In this document: in pieces, positions 44,405 through 52,160 of the stretch
Layout: each line of letters starts with the position of its first letter
Position numbering within the stretch: position 1 is the first letter of the stretch
Assembly (NCBI RefSeq): GCF_035195345.1
Contig: NZ_CP136574.1
Span: forward strand, 868,001-932,000
From: Flavobacterium sp.
GTDB lineage: Bacteria; Bacteroidota; Bacteroidia; Flavobacteriales; Flavobacteriaceae
Direction of reading: 5' to 3'
DNA length: 64,000 nucleotides
Notes under the pieces: generated by a model
What the model was told of the DNA's origin: nothing
The model's input: only the letters and a program-made list of their open reading frames with translations
Database searches by the model: none
Made by a program: the position numbers and the translations under genes

Positions 44405-46122
44405 TATTGTGCTTGTTTAATCGTTAAATCACTGTCGTAGTACAATAAATACGTCGCGTTATTTGAAATTAATCCGTTACTAGAATTATAATCAAATGCG
44501 TTTTCAATGTATTCAGTTTTGGTAGTTGCTGCTGATTTTACAAATCCTTCTGGTTGGCAAATACGCAACATGGCATCAAACGTAACATCAAAACCTTTTT
44601 TAGCGGCAGCGTTTGGATAAATATTGTTAATTTTCTTGAATTGTTTTTCAAATATTTTTTCTTCTGGTGTTTCGGCTATTTTAGTTGCTGATGGAAATAA
44701 CAATTTTAAATCCGTTAAATTCTTCATTGGAATTTCTTCAAAGTTCAACGCATCATATAATTCGAAAACCGCTAATTGAATGTCGTATTCTTTTTGCAAC
44801 CCTTTTAAAATATTGGTAATACTTATAATAGTACTTGCTTTTTCGATTTCCATCAAAACAAAATTCTTTTGACCTTTAACTAATTTTGTTTTTAAAAGCG
44901 CCACATCTAAAGCCCCTTTATCATTAAACAAAGCATGCTTAACTTCTGGATGATTTGCTATTATAAAATCTTTTGAAGTTGTTTTCTTAGCACTAATAAT
45001 GGCTACTACATTTCCGTTTTTCGATTTGAAATAATCAAACATCGAAGCACGTAAACGATCTTCCGCTGGAACGGTGTAATATAAATTTGGTAACGGTAAC
45101 CCTCGCTCTTTAGAAAGTGGCGAAATTACTGGTGTATTATATTTTGTTAGCAATTGTGCTGTTGTTTCTACTACTGAATTTTGAAAAGGTCCTACAACCG
45201 CATCTACATTTTCGAAATCATTTTTAGAAATAATAGAAGCTACATTAGAAGAATATTTAGTACTTTCTACATCGTACACCTTAACATTTACTGGCAATCC
45301 TAACACTTTAGCCGAATCAATTGCCATAAGCGCTCCTGCATAAAAATCCAAAGTAAGGTTTAAGAATTTATTAGTTTTTAATTGCTCTGTTTTGGTTTTA
45401 ACCGAATCTGTTTCAATTTTATTGATATTAAACGGCAACAACAATACTAAGTTTTTTTGTTTCGATTTATCTACCGATCCTAACAAATTCACTTTATTTT
45501 TAGCAACTAAAACTGAATCTTTTGCTTTTGTGATTACAGATCCATTCGATGGCACTTTTAAAATCATTCCAATTTTCAAGCCATCTTGTAAATCAGGATT
45601 TAACTTGATTAACTCCTCCTGACTAATATCAAATTTCTTGGTTAAACTATATAACGTTTCTTTCGCTTGCACTTCATAGTTAGACAATGCTGTTTTACTA
45701 TCCAATTTAGGCTTGGCATCTGGCACAAACAAAGAGGGAGTCTTTACCTGATTCGAGGAAGGTTTGGAAACGAAAATTTGTTGCCCTTTTTTCAACCCGC
45801 CATCTAATTGTTGTTTGTTCCAATTTTCTAAATCAGAAACAGTTACGTTATATTTTTTAGCAATTCCGTAAAGAGTTTCTTTCTCTCCAACTTCATGAAT
45901 AATTGCTTTACCCGTTGATGGTTTTGGAATTAATAAAGTCGTATTTTCTTTAACACCTCCTTTAGCATCTGGGTTCAAACGATAAATATCGTAGGGAGTT
46001 ATTTGGTATTTTTTTGCAATTTGAAAAACAGTTTCCCCCTTTGCTACAATATGTTTTATTTGTGCTTGAAGCTGAAAAGTAAAAGCTTGAAATAAAAAAA
46101 TAAAAAAAATGATTCTTTTCAT
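44404..46122 (-). CDS. LysM protein with periplasmic-binding-protein-like domain
   Basis: A 572-residue exported protein: signal peptide about 1-20, then three LysM domains (about 23-68, 73-118 and 143-190; GETVFQIAKKYQITPYDIYR, KETLYGIAKKYNVTVSDLE, KETLYSLTKKFDISQEELIK) that bind peptidoglycan. Residues from about 220 on (NLVLLLPFNINKIETDS, LDFYAGALMAIDSAKVLG, VDAVVGPFQNS, TPVISPLSKE) look like a type I periplasmic binding fold, as in LpoA-like or amino-acid-binding proteins. This pairing is common in Bacteroidota and may recruit or regulate cell-wall enzymes; that is inference. It overlaps the OsmC gene by 1 bp. Confidence 0.88.
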   Translation of the reverse strand: MKRIIFFIFLFQAFTFQLQAQIKHIVAKGETVFQIAKKYQITPYDIYRLNPDAKGGVKENTTLLIPKPSTGKAIIHEVGEKETLYGIAKKYNVTVSDLENWNKQQLDGGLKKGQQIFVSKPSSNQVKTPSLFVPDAKPKLDSKTALSNYEVQAKETLYSLTKKFDISQEELIKLNPDLQDGLKIGMILKVPSNGSVITKAKDSVLVAKNKVNLLGSVDKSKQKNLVLLLPFNINKIETDSVKTKTEQLKTNKFLNLTLDFYAGALMAIDSAKVLGLPVNVKVYDVESTKYSSNVASIISKNDFENVDAVVGPFQNSVVETTAQLLTKYNTPVISPLSKERGLPLPNLYYTVPAEDRLRASMFDYFKSKNGNVVAIISAKKTTSKDFIIANHPEVKHALFNDKGALDVALLKTKLVKGQKNFVLMEIEKASTIISITNILKGLQKEYDIQLAVFELYDALNFEEIPMKNLTDLKLLFPSATKIAETPEEKIFEKQFKKINNIYPNAAAKKGFDVTFDAMLRICQPEGFVKSAATTKTEYIENAFDYNSSNGLISNNATYLLYYDSDLTIKQAQ

Positions 46123-46148
46123 GATACTCTATAACATTTTAAAAACAA

Positions 46149-46207
46149 AAATTTCAATAGCAATTTATATCGTAAAAATAGAATAAAAATAATTGCTATT
46201 GAAATTT
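46149..46207 (-). terminator. Large inverted repeat after guaA
   Basis: Two perfect 17-base arms (46149-46165 and 46191-46207) separated by 25 bases, in the gap between guaA and the LysM gene. On minus it is followed by TTGTTTTTAAAA. The long loop is unusual for a terminator, so it may instead be a protein-binding site or repeat; I list terminator as most likely. Confidence 0.5.
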
Positions 46208-46232
46208 ATATGTTGAATTTGAAAAATTTATT

Positions 46233-47765
46233 TTATTCCCATTCTATCGTTGCAGGTGGTTTCGAACTGATGTCATACACCACTCTATTCACGCCTCTAA
46301 CATTATTTATAATTTCATTCGAAATCTTCATTAAGAATTCATAAGGTAAATGTACCCAATCCGCTGTCATTCCATCTGTAGATTCTACTGCACGCAATGC
46401 TACTACTTTTTCATAAGTACGCTCATCACCCATTACTCCAACACTATTTACAGGCAATAAGATTGCTCCCGCTTGCCATACTTTGTCGTATAATCCATGT
46501 TCTTTTAATCCGTTGATGAAAACAGCATCTACTTCTTGCAAAATAGCAACTTTTTCTGGTGTAATATCACCTAAAATACGAATCGCTAATCCTGGTCCTG
46601 GAAATGGATGACGACCTAATAATTCTTCGTCAATTCCTAATGATCTTCCTACTCTACGAACCTCATCTTTAAATAACATTCGTAAAGGCTCTACAACTTG
46701 CAATTTCATAAAATCAGGCAATCCCCCTACATTATGATGCGATTTAATCGTTGCCGAAGGTCCGCCAGTTGCCGAAACTGATTCGATAACATCTGGATAA
46801 ATTGTACCTTGACCTAACCATTTTACATCGGTTAACTGGTGTGCTTCATCATCAAAAACTTCAATGAACGCTTTTCCAATGGCTTTACGTTTTGCTTCTG
46901 GATCATCTAATCCAGCTAACGCATCCAAAAAGCGTGCCGAAGCATCAACTCCTTTTACGTTTAAACCCATTCCTTTGTACTGATTTAGTACATTTTGGAA
47001 TTCGTTTTTACGTAATAATCCGTTGTTGACGAAAATACAATATAAGTTTTCACCAATTGCTTTATTCAATAAAACCGCGGCTACTGTTGAATCTACACCA
47101 CCCGAAAGTCCTAAAACCACTTTATCGTTTCCGATTTTAGCTTTCATTTCTGCAACCACTTCCTCTACGAAAGCGTTTGGCGTGAAGGTTTGAGGTACTT
47201 GCGCAATTTTCACTAAGAAGTTTTCCAACATTTGTTTTCCATCTGTTGAATGGTATACTTCTGGGTGAAATTGAATGGCATAAGTAGTTTCTCCTTCAAT
47301 TTTATATGCTGCGTTTTCTACGTCTTTTGTACTCGCAATCATGACACCATTTGTCGGAAGTTTCTTGATGGAATCCGAGTGACTCATCCAAACTTGGCTA
47401 TTTTCAGAAACACCTTCTAAAAACAATTCGTTCTCTTTGATGTACGAAAGATTTGCTCTTCCGTATTCTCTTGTGTTAGAAGCTGCTACTTCTCCACCTG
47501 AAAAATGGGCTAAATATTGTGCTCCGTAACAAACTGCTAACAACGGCATTTTGCCTCTAATTTGAGATAAATCTGGGTGAAGTGCTTCTTCTGAACGCAC
47601 TGAACATGGACTTCCACCTAAAATTACTGCTTTATATGATGATAAATCTGCTGGAATTTTATCGAATGGAAAAATCTCGCAGAAAATATTTAATTCTCTT
47701 ACTCTTCGGGCAATTAATTGGGTGTATTGCGAACCGAAATCTAAAATTAATATGTTGTGTTGCAT
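46233..47765 (-). CDS. guaA: GMP synthase (glutamine-hydrolysing)
   Basis: Converts XMP to GMP. A 510-residue enzyme. The class I glutaminase domain (about 1-190) has the nucleophile C in LAVCYGAQYLAHFSGG and the H-E pair in QFHPEVYHS. The ATP-pyrophosphatase domain shows LGLSGGVDSTVAAVLL, and the C-terminal dimerisation domain ends NRVVYDISSKPPATIEWE, a near-universal tail. All intact. It follows purM by 72 bp; that gap holds a REP-like palindrome and a CAA-rich leader that continues into the first codons (CAACACAAC). It is probably in one operon with purM unless the palindrome terminates transcription. Confidence 0.98.
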   Translation of the reverse strand: MQHNILILDFGSQYTQLIARRVRELNIFCEIFPFDKIPADLSSYKAVILGGSPCSVRSEEALHPDLSQIRGKMPLLAVCYGAQYLAHFSGGEVAASNTREYGRANLSYIKENELFLEGVSENSQVWMSHSDSIKKLPTNGVMIASTKDVENAAYKIEGETTYAIQFHPEVYHSTDGKQMLENFLVKIAQVPQTFTPNAFVEEVVAEMKAKIGNDKVVLGLSGGVDSTVAAVLLNKAIGENLYCIFVNNGLLRKNEFQNVLNQYKGMGLNVKGVDASARFLDALAGLDDPEAKRKAIGKAFIEVFDDEAHQLTDVKWLGQGTIYPDVIESVSATGGPSATIKSHHNVGGLPDFMKLQVVEPLRMLFKDEVRRVGRSLGIDEELLGRHPFPGPGLAIRILGDITPEKVAILQEVDAVFINGLKEHGLYDKVWQAGAILLPVNSVGVMGDERTYEKVVALRAVESTDGMTADWVHLPYEFLMKISNEIINNVRGVNRVVYDISSKPPATIEWE

Positions 47766-47785
47766 TTTATTGTTGTTGTGTTGTA
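47766..47785 (-). promoter_or_regulatory. CAA-rich, G-free leader of guaA
   Basis: On the minus strand ACAACACAACAACAATAAA directly precedes the ATG, and the first codons (CAACACAACATATTA) continue it, so about 35 bases around the start hold no G except that of the ATG. Similar leaders precede purM and pyrG. Confidence 0.55.
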
Positions 47786-47808
47786 AATTTTAATTTCATT
47801 AAAAACAG

Positions 47809-47834
47809 AGAGACAAGTCATGACTTGTCTCTAC
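47809..47834 (-). repeat. REP-like palindrome with GTAG head
   Basis: A 24-bp perfect palindrome (AGAGACAAGTCA and its complement) between purM and guaA. On the minus strand it begins with the tetranucleotide GTAG, the head of REP elements moved by RAYT (TnpA-REP) transposases. A short T run (TTTTT) follows on minus, so it could also terminate purM transcripts. No RAYT gene is in the window. Confidence 0.6.
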
Positions 47835-47837
47835 AGA

Positions 47838-49016
47838 TTAATATTCAAATTTTCCGTATTCGGATATAATTGTTAATTTCTTGCTATCTGATTTTTCAAC
47901 TCTTCCTACGATTTGTGCGTCGATGTTGAATGATTTTGAAATTTCGATGATGTCTTGCGCTACTTCGGCAGGAACATATAATTCCATGCGGTGACCACAA
48001 TTGAAAACTTGGTACATTTCTTTCCAATCGGTTTTGGATTGCTCTTGAATTAATTGGAACAATGGTGGGACTGGAAATAAATTATCTTTAATCACGTGAA
48101 CGTTTTCTACGAAGTGAAGCACTTTTGTTTGGGCACCACCACTGCAATGCACCATTCCATGAATTTGATTTGAATTGTATTTTGATAAGATCTTTTTGAT
48201 AACCGGGGCATACGTTCTCGTTGGAGAAAGCACTAATTTTCCTGCGTCAATTGGACTATTTTCGACTGTATCCGTTAATTTCGTTTGACCTGAATACACT
48301 AGCTCATTTGGAACTGATGCATCAAAACTTTCCGGATATTTTTCAGCCAAATATTTTGCAAAAACATCATGACGAGCTGAAGTTAAACCGTTACTTCCCA
48401 TTCCGCCATTGTATTCCTTTTCGTAAGTAGCTTGACCAAATGAAGCCAATCCTACAATTACATCACCTGCTTGAATATTAGCATTATCAATTACATCTGC
48501 ACGTTTCATGCGAGCTGTTACGGTTGAATCTACGATAATCGTACGAACTAAGTCTCCTACATCAGCAGTTTCTCCACCGGTTGAATGAATGGTAACTCCG
48601 TGACTTTTTAAATCTGAAATTAATTCTTCCGTTCCGTTGATGATGGCTGAAATAACTTCGCCAGGAATTAGATTTTTGTTTCTTCCAATAGTGGATGAAA
48701 GTAAGATATTATCGGTTGCACCAACACATAATAAATCATCAATATTCATGATTAAGGCATCTTGAGCAATTCCTTTCCAAACTGAAATATCTCCTGTCTC
48801 TTTCCAATACATATAGGCTAAGGAAGACTTGGTTCCTGCACCGTCTGCATGCATAATGATGCAATATTGGTCGTCGTTAGTTAAATAATCAGGGATAATT
48901 TTACAAAATGCTTGCGGAAATAAGCCTTTGTCAATGTTTTTGATAGCTTGGTGCACATCTTCTTTAGAAGCCGAAACTCCTCGTAAATTGTAGCGTTTGC
49001 TCGTATCAGAACTCAT
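47838..49016 (-). CDS. purM: Phosphoribosylformylglycinamidine cyclo-ligase (AIR synthetase), Bacteroidota type
   Basis: Fifth step of purine synthesis, closing the imidazole ring with ATP. A 392-residue protein, longer than the usual ~345 as in other Bacteroidota. Family features are MHADGAGTKSSLAYMYW, IAQDALIMNIDDLLCVGATD, HSTGGETADVGDLVRTIIVD, VGLASFG and the C-terminal MVHCSGGAQTKVLHF plus VFNCGHRMELYV. Its assignment as PurM rather than the related ThiL or SelD rests on the ETADVGDLV motif and purine neighbour guaA. It is preceded by a -7 box and a CAA-rich leader. Confidence 0.92.
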   Translation of the reverse strand: MSSDTSKRYNLRGVSASKEDVHQAIKNIDKGLFPQAFCKIIPDYLTNDDQYCIIMHADGAGTKSSLAYMYWKETGDISVWKGIAQDALIMNIDDLLCVGATDNILLSSTIGRNKNLIPGEVISAIINGTEELISDLKSHGVTIHSTGGETADVGDLVRTIIVDSTVTARMKRADVIDNANIQAGDVIVGLASFGQATYEKEYNGGMGSNGLTSARHDVFAKYLAEKYPESFDASVPNELVYSGQTKLTDTVENSPIDAGKLVLSPTRTYAPVIKKILSKYNSNQIHGMVHCSGGAQTKVLHFVENVHVIKDNLFPVPPLFQLIQEQSKTDWKEMYQVFNCGHRMELYVPAEVAQDIIEISKSFNIDAQIVGRVEKSDSKKLTIISEYGKFEY

Positions 49017-49050
49017 GAATGTAGTGTGTTGTTGTTGTGGCGCAAAGATA
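49017..49050 (-). promoter_or_regulatory. purM promoter -7 box and CAA-rich leader
   Basis: On minus TATCTTTG (49043-49050) is a full -7 match, followed by GCGCCACAACAACAACACACT and ATTC before the ATG. A start about 6-7 bases past the box would put the first transcribed base at the edge of the ACAACAACAACAC run, making a G-free leader of about 25 nt. No -33 TTTG is visible; that position holds an AT-rich TTAGAAATTAGAA repeat. Confidence 0.6.
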
Positions 49051-49091
49051 GTTTTAAAAATTAGAAATTAGAAGTTTGAATTTAGAAATTG

Positions 49092-49541
49092 TTAAATTTT
49101 TATAACAAAAACTCCCTCTACGAATTCAGATGTATGATTTGGAAACAGGATATTTTCAATTTTATACGTAGTAAAACATTCACCTGCACTGGAAGAAACA
49201 TCAAAATCCACATCGATCTCATCCATTTGCAAAGTTGTTTCATTATTCAGTTTTACACGCAAAGTATTTCCTGTAGGATTTATATCAAGAGGAAAAATCT
49301 GAATTAAATTAGCACTTGTAATAAATTTATAGGGAATCGCAACATCATTTAAATCAGTTACAGTAATCTGTTGAAAAGTATACGTTTCATTTTCAAAAAC
49401 ATTTACACCCGAAACTTCATCAACAATATTTACAAAAAAAGAAGCTGGTGTAGGTTTATTTCCTTCGTCGCAACTATCATTACAACTACTATTTAATAGG
49501 ACTAAAACCACAACCAATATACTACCAATTATTTTTTTCAT
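49092..49541 (-). CDS. Small lipoprotein of unknown function
   Basis: A 149-residue lipoprotein: signal VVLVLLNSSC with the lipidated cysteine at about residue 20, followed by NDSCDEGNKPTPA, three more cysteines in the chain (SCDEG and GECFTTYK) and beta strands. It resembles the many short surface or periplasmic lipoproteins of flavobacteria but I do not recognise the family. Its start overlaps the stop of the upstream double-OmpA gene by 4 bp (ATGA), so translation is coupled and the two products may work together. Confidence 0.75.
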   Translation of the reverse strand: MKKIIGSILVVVLVLLNSSCNDSCDEGNKPTPASFFVNIVDEVSGVNVFENETYTFQQITVTDLNDVAIPYKFITSANLIQIFPLDINPTGNTLRVKLNNETTLQMDEIDVDFDVSSSAGECFTTYKIENILFPNHTSEFVEGVFVIKI

Positions 49542-50362
49542 CTTGTTTTACTTAAAATTTCAATTTCCACTCTTCTGTTTTCTGCTGCTTGCTCTGGCGT
49601 TGCTTCAGGAATAGGATGTATCGGTTGTGTCACACCAAAACCTTTCGTTTTAACACGATAATCTTGTATTCCATTATAAACGAGAAAACGCTTAATTTGT
49701 TTTGCACGATCAAGTGACAAATTTCGGTAATCTTTATCAATACAACAAATATGACCTTGAATTTCGATTTTTAACTCGGGATTATTTTGCATGATAAATA
49801 ATAAATCATACAAAGTTCCTTGCGATTCGGGCATAGTTGCAAATGTATTTTGATAAAAATTGATATTATTCAAAGTGATTTTCATCCCAACTTTTGACAA
49901 CTTGACTTTTTCTGCTAAAGTAGCATCTTCTGGAATTATAACTTCTGGTTCAATTTCTTTAATACCTAAAATTTCATTTTCTTTTGCTAAATCTTTTTCT
50001 AACAAAAAATGAATTATCGCTTTTCTGTTTTCAGCTTTGTTTTTAGAAGTAGCTCCCTTTTCCCCTAAAGAAATGCTTTTAAAATCGGGTCTTATATTTA
50101 CCTTTCCTTTAATTTGGTTAAAAATATGACTTACTCTTTTTTTCGATAACGTATCGTTAAATCCTGAAGTACCTACTTCGTCCGTAGAACCAGTAATGGA
50201 AAGAATTTTAGAAGTTGTATTCTCTGAAATCCATTTTTGAAATTTAGCAGCTTCCGTTTTATTCAATTCAAATTTATTATTGTCAAAATAAAATGCAACT
50301 TGATCTTGCGAAAAAGAAAAATATCCTAACCAGAAAAAAACTATTGAAAATACAAATTTCAT
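49538..50362 (-). CDS. Exported protein with two OmpA-like domains (paralogue 1)
   Basis: I choose the ATG at 50362 (MKFVFSIVFFWLGYFSFSQ), which begins with a signal peptide; an in-frame ATG 13 codons upstream would mask it. The 274-residue product has two OmpA-like peptidoglycan-binding domains and no beta-barrel. Domain 1 (about 20-125) has SITGSTDEVGTSGFNDTLSKKR; domain 2 (about 150-274) has IEIQGHICCIDKDYRNLSLDR and ends AENRRVEIEIL. In domain 2 the usual GHTD is replaced by GHICC with two adjacent cysteines. A related gene with the same plan lies 56 bp upstream and a lipoprotein gene overlaps the stop. Confidence 0.87.
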   Translation of the reverse strand: MKFVFSIVFFWLGYFSFSQDQVAFYFDNNKFELNKTEAAKFQKWISENTTSKILSITGSTDEVGTSGFNDTLSKKRVSHIFNQIKGKVNIRPDFKSISLGEKGATSKNKAENRKAIIHFLLEKDLAKENEILGIKEIEPEVIIPEDATLAEKVKLSKVGMKITLNNINFYQNTFATMPESQGTLYDLLFIMQNNPELKIEIQGHICCIDKDYRNLSLDRAKQIKRFLVYNGIQDYRVKTKGFGVTQPIHPIPEATPEQAAENRRVEIEILSKTR

Positions 50363-50418
50363 TTTTTTAATTTTTACGAAATAACAACAAATATAGTACA
50401 TACAAAAGAATCCTAAAG

Positions 50419-51189
50419 TTAATTTTCAATTATTTGAATTTCTACTCTACGATTCTCATTGCGTTCTTCTTCTGTTTTTTCAGGAATTTTATGAATGGGA
50501 AGTGTACTTCCAAAACTTATATAATTCAATCTATTTGCTGCAATTCCATTGTTTACCAAATAATTATAAATGGTTAACGCTCTAATTTTAGCTGTATCTT
50601 CAACATCTTTTCCTTTTTGACAACAAATATGACCTTGGATTTCGATTTTAAGTTTTGGATTAGCGCGCATTATTGCTAATAATTCTTCAAAAACAGGTTT
50701 AGATTCAGGCCTTAGAATTCCTGAACGATTATAAAAATAAAGGTTTTTTAAAACGAGTTTATCACCAACTTTTGCCTTTAAAAATTGATTCTCTAAACCA
50801 TATGACACTACTTCTTCTTCAATTTTTACAAGAATCTCTTCAAAATAAATTTCAACTTTTCGGTTTAAAGCTAAATCAGAATTTTGTTCGAAATTTTCAC
50901 CTTTACTCTCGATTACTAATTGTTTTTGATTGGTTACTTTTTCGATAATTCCGAATACAAAATTTGCTCTTTTCAATGCCAAAGTATCGTTATAACGATT
51001 TGAAGCACGATAATCGCAATACCCAATTACTTTGGTAAATTTTAGGTCTTTATTCTTTAAAAAATCATCCAATCTGTTTAACTCAGAAAGTTTTAATTGA
51101 TGCGAATCGGTATCAAAATAGACCGTAAATTTAGATTGTCCAAAAGAAATAGAATTAATAGATAAAAAAAGGAAAAGTAGGTTTTTCAT
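50419..51189 (-). CDS. Exported protein with two OmpA-like domains (paralogue 2)
   Basis: A 256-residue exported protein with signal peptide (about 1-17, SISFGQ). As in the next gene it has two OmpA-like domains: first KVIGYCDYRASNRYNDTLALKR, second IEIQGHICCQKGKDVEDTAK ending ENRRVEIQIIEN. The GHICC motif and the PIHKIPE (PIHPIPE in the other) stretch show they are duplicates. Both lie in one run with a small lipoprotein. A periplasmic protein that contacts peptidoglycan is expected; a cysteine-based link or metal site is inference. Confidence 0.87.
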   Translation of the reverse strand: MKNLLFLFLSINSISFGQSKFTVYFDTDSHQLKLSELNRLDDFLKNKDLKFTKVIGYCDYRASNRYNDTLALKRANFVFGIIEKVTNQKQLVIESKGENFEQNSDLALNRKVEIYFEEILVKIEEEVVSYGLENQFLKAKVGDKLVLKNLYFYNRSGILRPESKPVFEELLAIMRANPKLKIEIQGHICCQKGKDVEDTAKIRALTIYNYLVNNGIAANRLNYISFGSTLPIHKIPEKTEEERNENRRVEIQIIEN

Positions 51190-51260
51190 TGTATAAAATT
51201 TGGTTTACCGAAAATAGTAAAATATTGCGGATTGATTGTTTAAGTTGTACACTTTTTTTA

Positions 51261-51268
51261 TATTTTTG
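51261..51268 (+). promoter_or_regulatory. Candidate -7 element of the NERD gene
   Basis: TATTTTTG, a full match, 30 bp before the ATG at 51299. A TTG lies 22 bp upstream (51236-51238), slightly long for the -33 spacing. Confidence 0.45.
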
Positions 51269-51298
51269 GAATAAACAATTTAAATCGTTTTAATTGAA

Positions 51299-52033
51299 AT
51301 GAAATTTGTTGTAATACTATTTTTATTTGGGCTCATTCTTTTAATTACCTTTTCAAAAAGAATAAAAGGTTTAGTTGGAGAAAAAACAATTTCATCTATT
51401 TTATTACTTTTAGACAAAACAGAATATAAAGTAATAAATAATATTGTTTTAAAATCAGGAGCAGTCACTACTCAAATAGACCATTTAATTATTTCAGATT
51501 TTGGCATTTTTGTTATTGAAACAAAAAATTTCAAAGGATGGATATTTGGAGGAGAAAATACAGAATATTGGCAACAAGTTATTTTTAAAAGTAAAATAAA
51601 ATTTTATAATCCAATACGGCAAAATCATAGACATATAAATGCTTTAAAGACTTGCCTTAAAGAATATCCTAATTTAAAATATAAATCAATTATTGTTTTC
51701 TCAACAAGAGCTACTATCAAAGTTAACACATCAAAAGATGTAATTTATTCTTATCAACTTTTGCCATTTATAAAAAATTATCAAGAAAAAAATTTGTCAA
51801 TAGATGATAAAGAAATTATTTTTAGAAAAATCAAATCGGACAATTTAATCAACACTTTTGATAAACAAAAACATATAAAATCAATTAAAAATCGAATTCA
51901 AAAAAGAGAAAAGTTAATTAATGAAAATACATGTCCAAATTGTGATGATAATTTAATTAGAAGAAATGGAAAATTTGGTGATTTTTTAGGTTGCAAATCC
52001 TATCCAAAATGTAAATTCATTAGAAATATATAA
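51299..52033 (+). CDS. Membrane-anchored NERD nuclease-like protein with C-terminal zinc finger
   Basis: A 244-residue protein. An N-terminal membrane helix (about 2-18) is followed by a NERD domain (about 27-150), a predicted nuclease-related fold. D61, E74 and K76 (TTQIDHLIIS, FVIETKNFKGW) fit the PD-(D/E)xK arrangement, so it may be catalytically competent. The tail (about 212-244) has four cysteines (CPNC then C and C with GDFLGCKSYPKC) like a topoisomerase-type zinc ribbon, likely for DNA binding. It is unusually AT-rich and lysine/isoleucine-rich compared with neighbours, and stands alone on plus, so it may be acquired. The cellular role of NERD proteins is not settled. Confidence 0.87.
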   Translation: MKFVVILFLFGLILLITFSKRIKGLVGEKTISSILLLLDKTEYKVINNIVLKSGAVTTQIDHLIISDFGIFVIETKNFKGWIFGGENTEYWQQVIFKSKIKFYNPIRQNHRHINALKTCLKEYPNLKYKSIIVFSTRATIKVNTSKDVIYSYQLLPFIKNYQEKNLSIDDKEIIFRKIKSDNLINTFDKQKHIKSIKNRIQKREKLINENTCPNCDDNLIRRNGKFGDFLGCKSYPKCKFIRNI

Positions 52034-52051
52034 TCTTATTCAACAACAAAT

Positions 52052-52073
52052 ATCCCAATCTTTCGATTGGGAT
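52052..52073 (+). terminator. Terminator of the NERD gene
   Basis: A 9-bp perfect stem (ATCCCAATC with GATTGGGAT, loop TTTC) 18 bp past the NERD stop, followed by TTCTATTT on plus. It lies between convergent genes and may also stop menD transcripts, since the other side is A-rich. Confidence 0.85.
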
Positions 52074-52160
52074 TTCTATTTCTAATTACTTCGTAAATAA
52101 CAATTCTCTGTGTTTTGTTAGTGTCCAAAGTTCGTCGTCTACTAACAATCTTAAGTGTTA

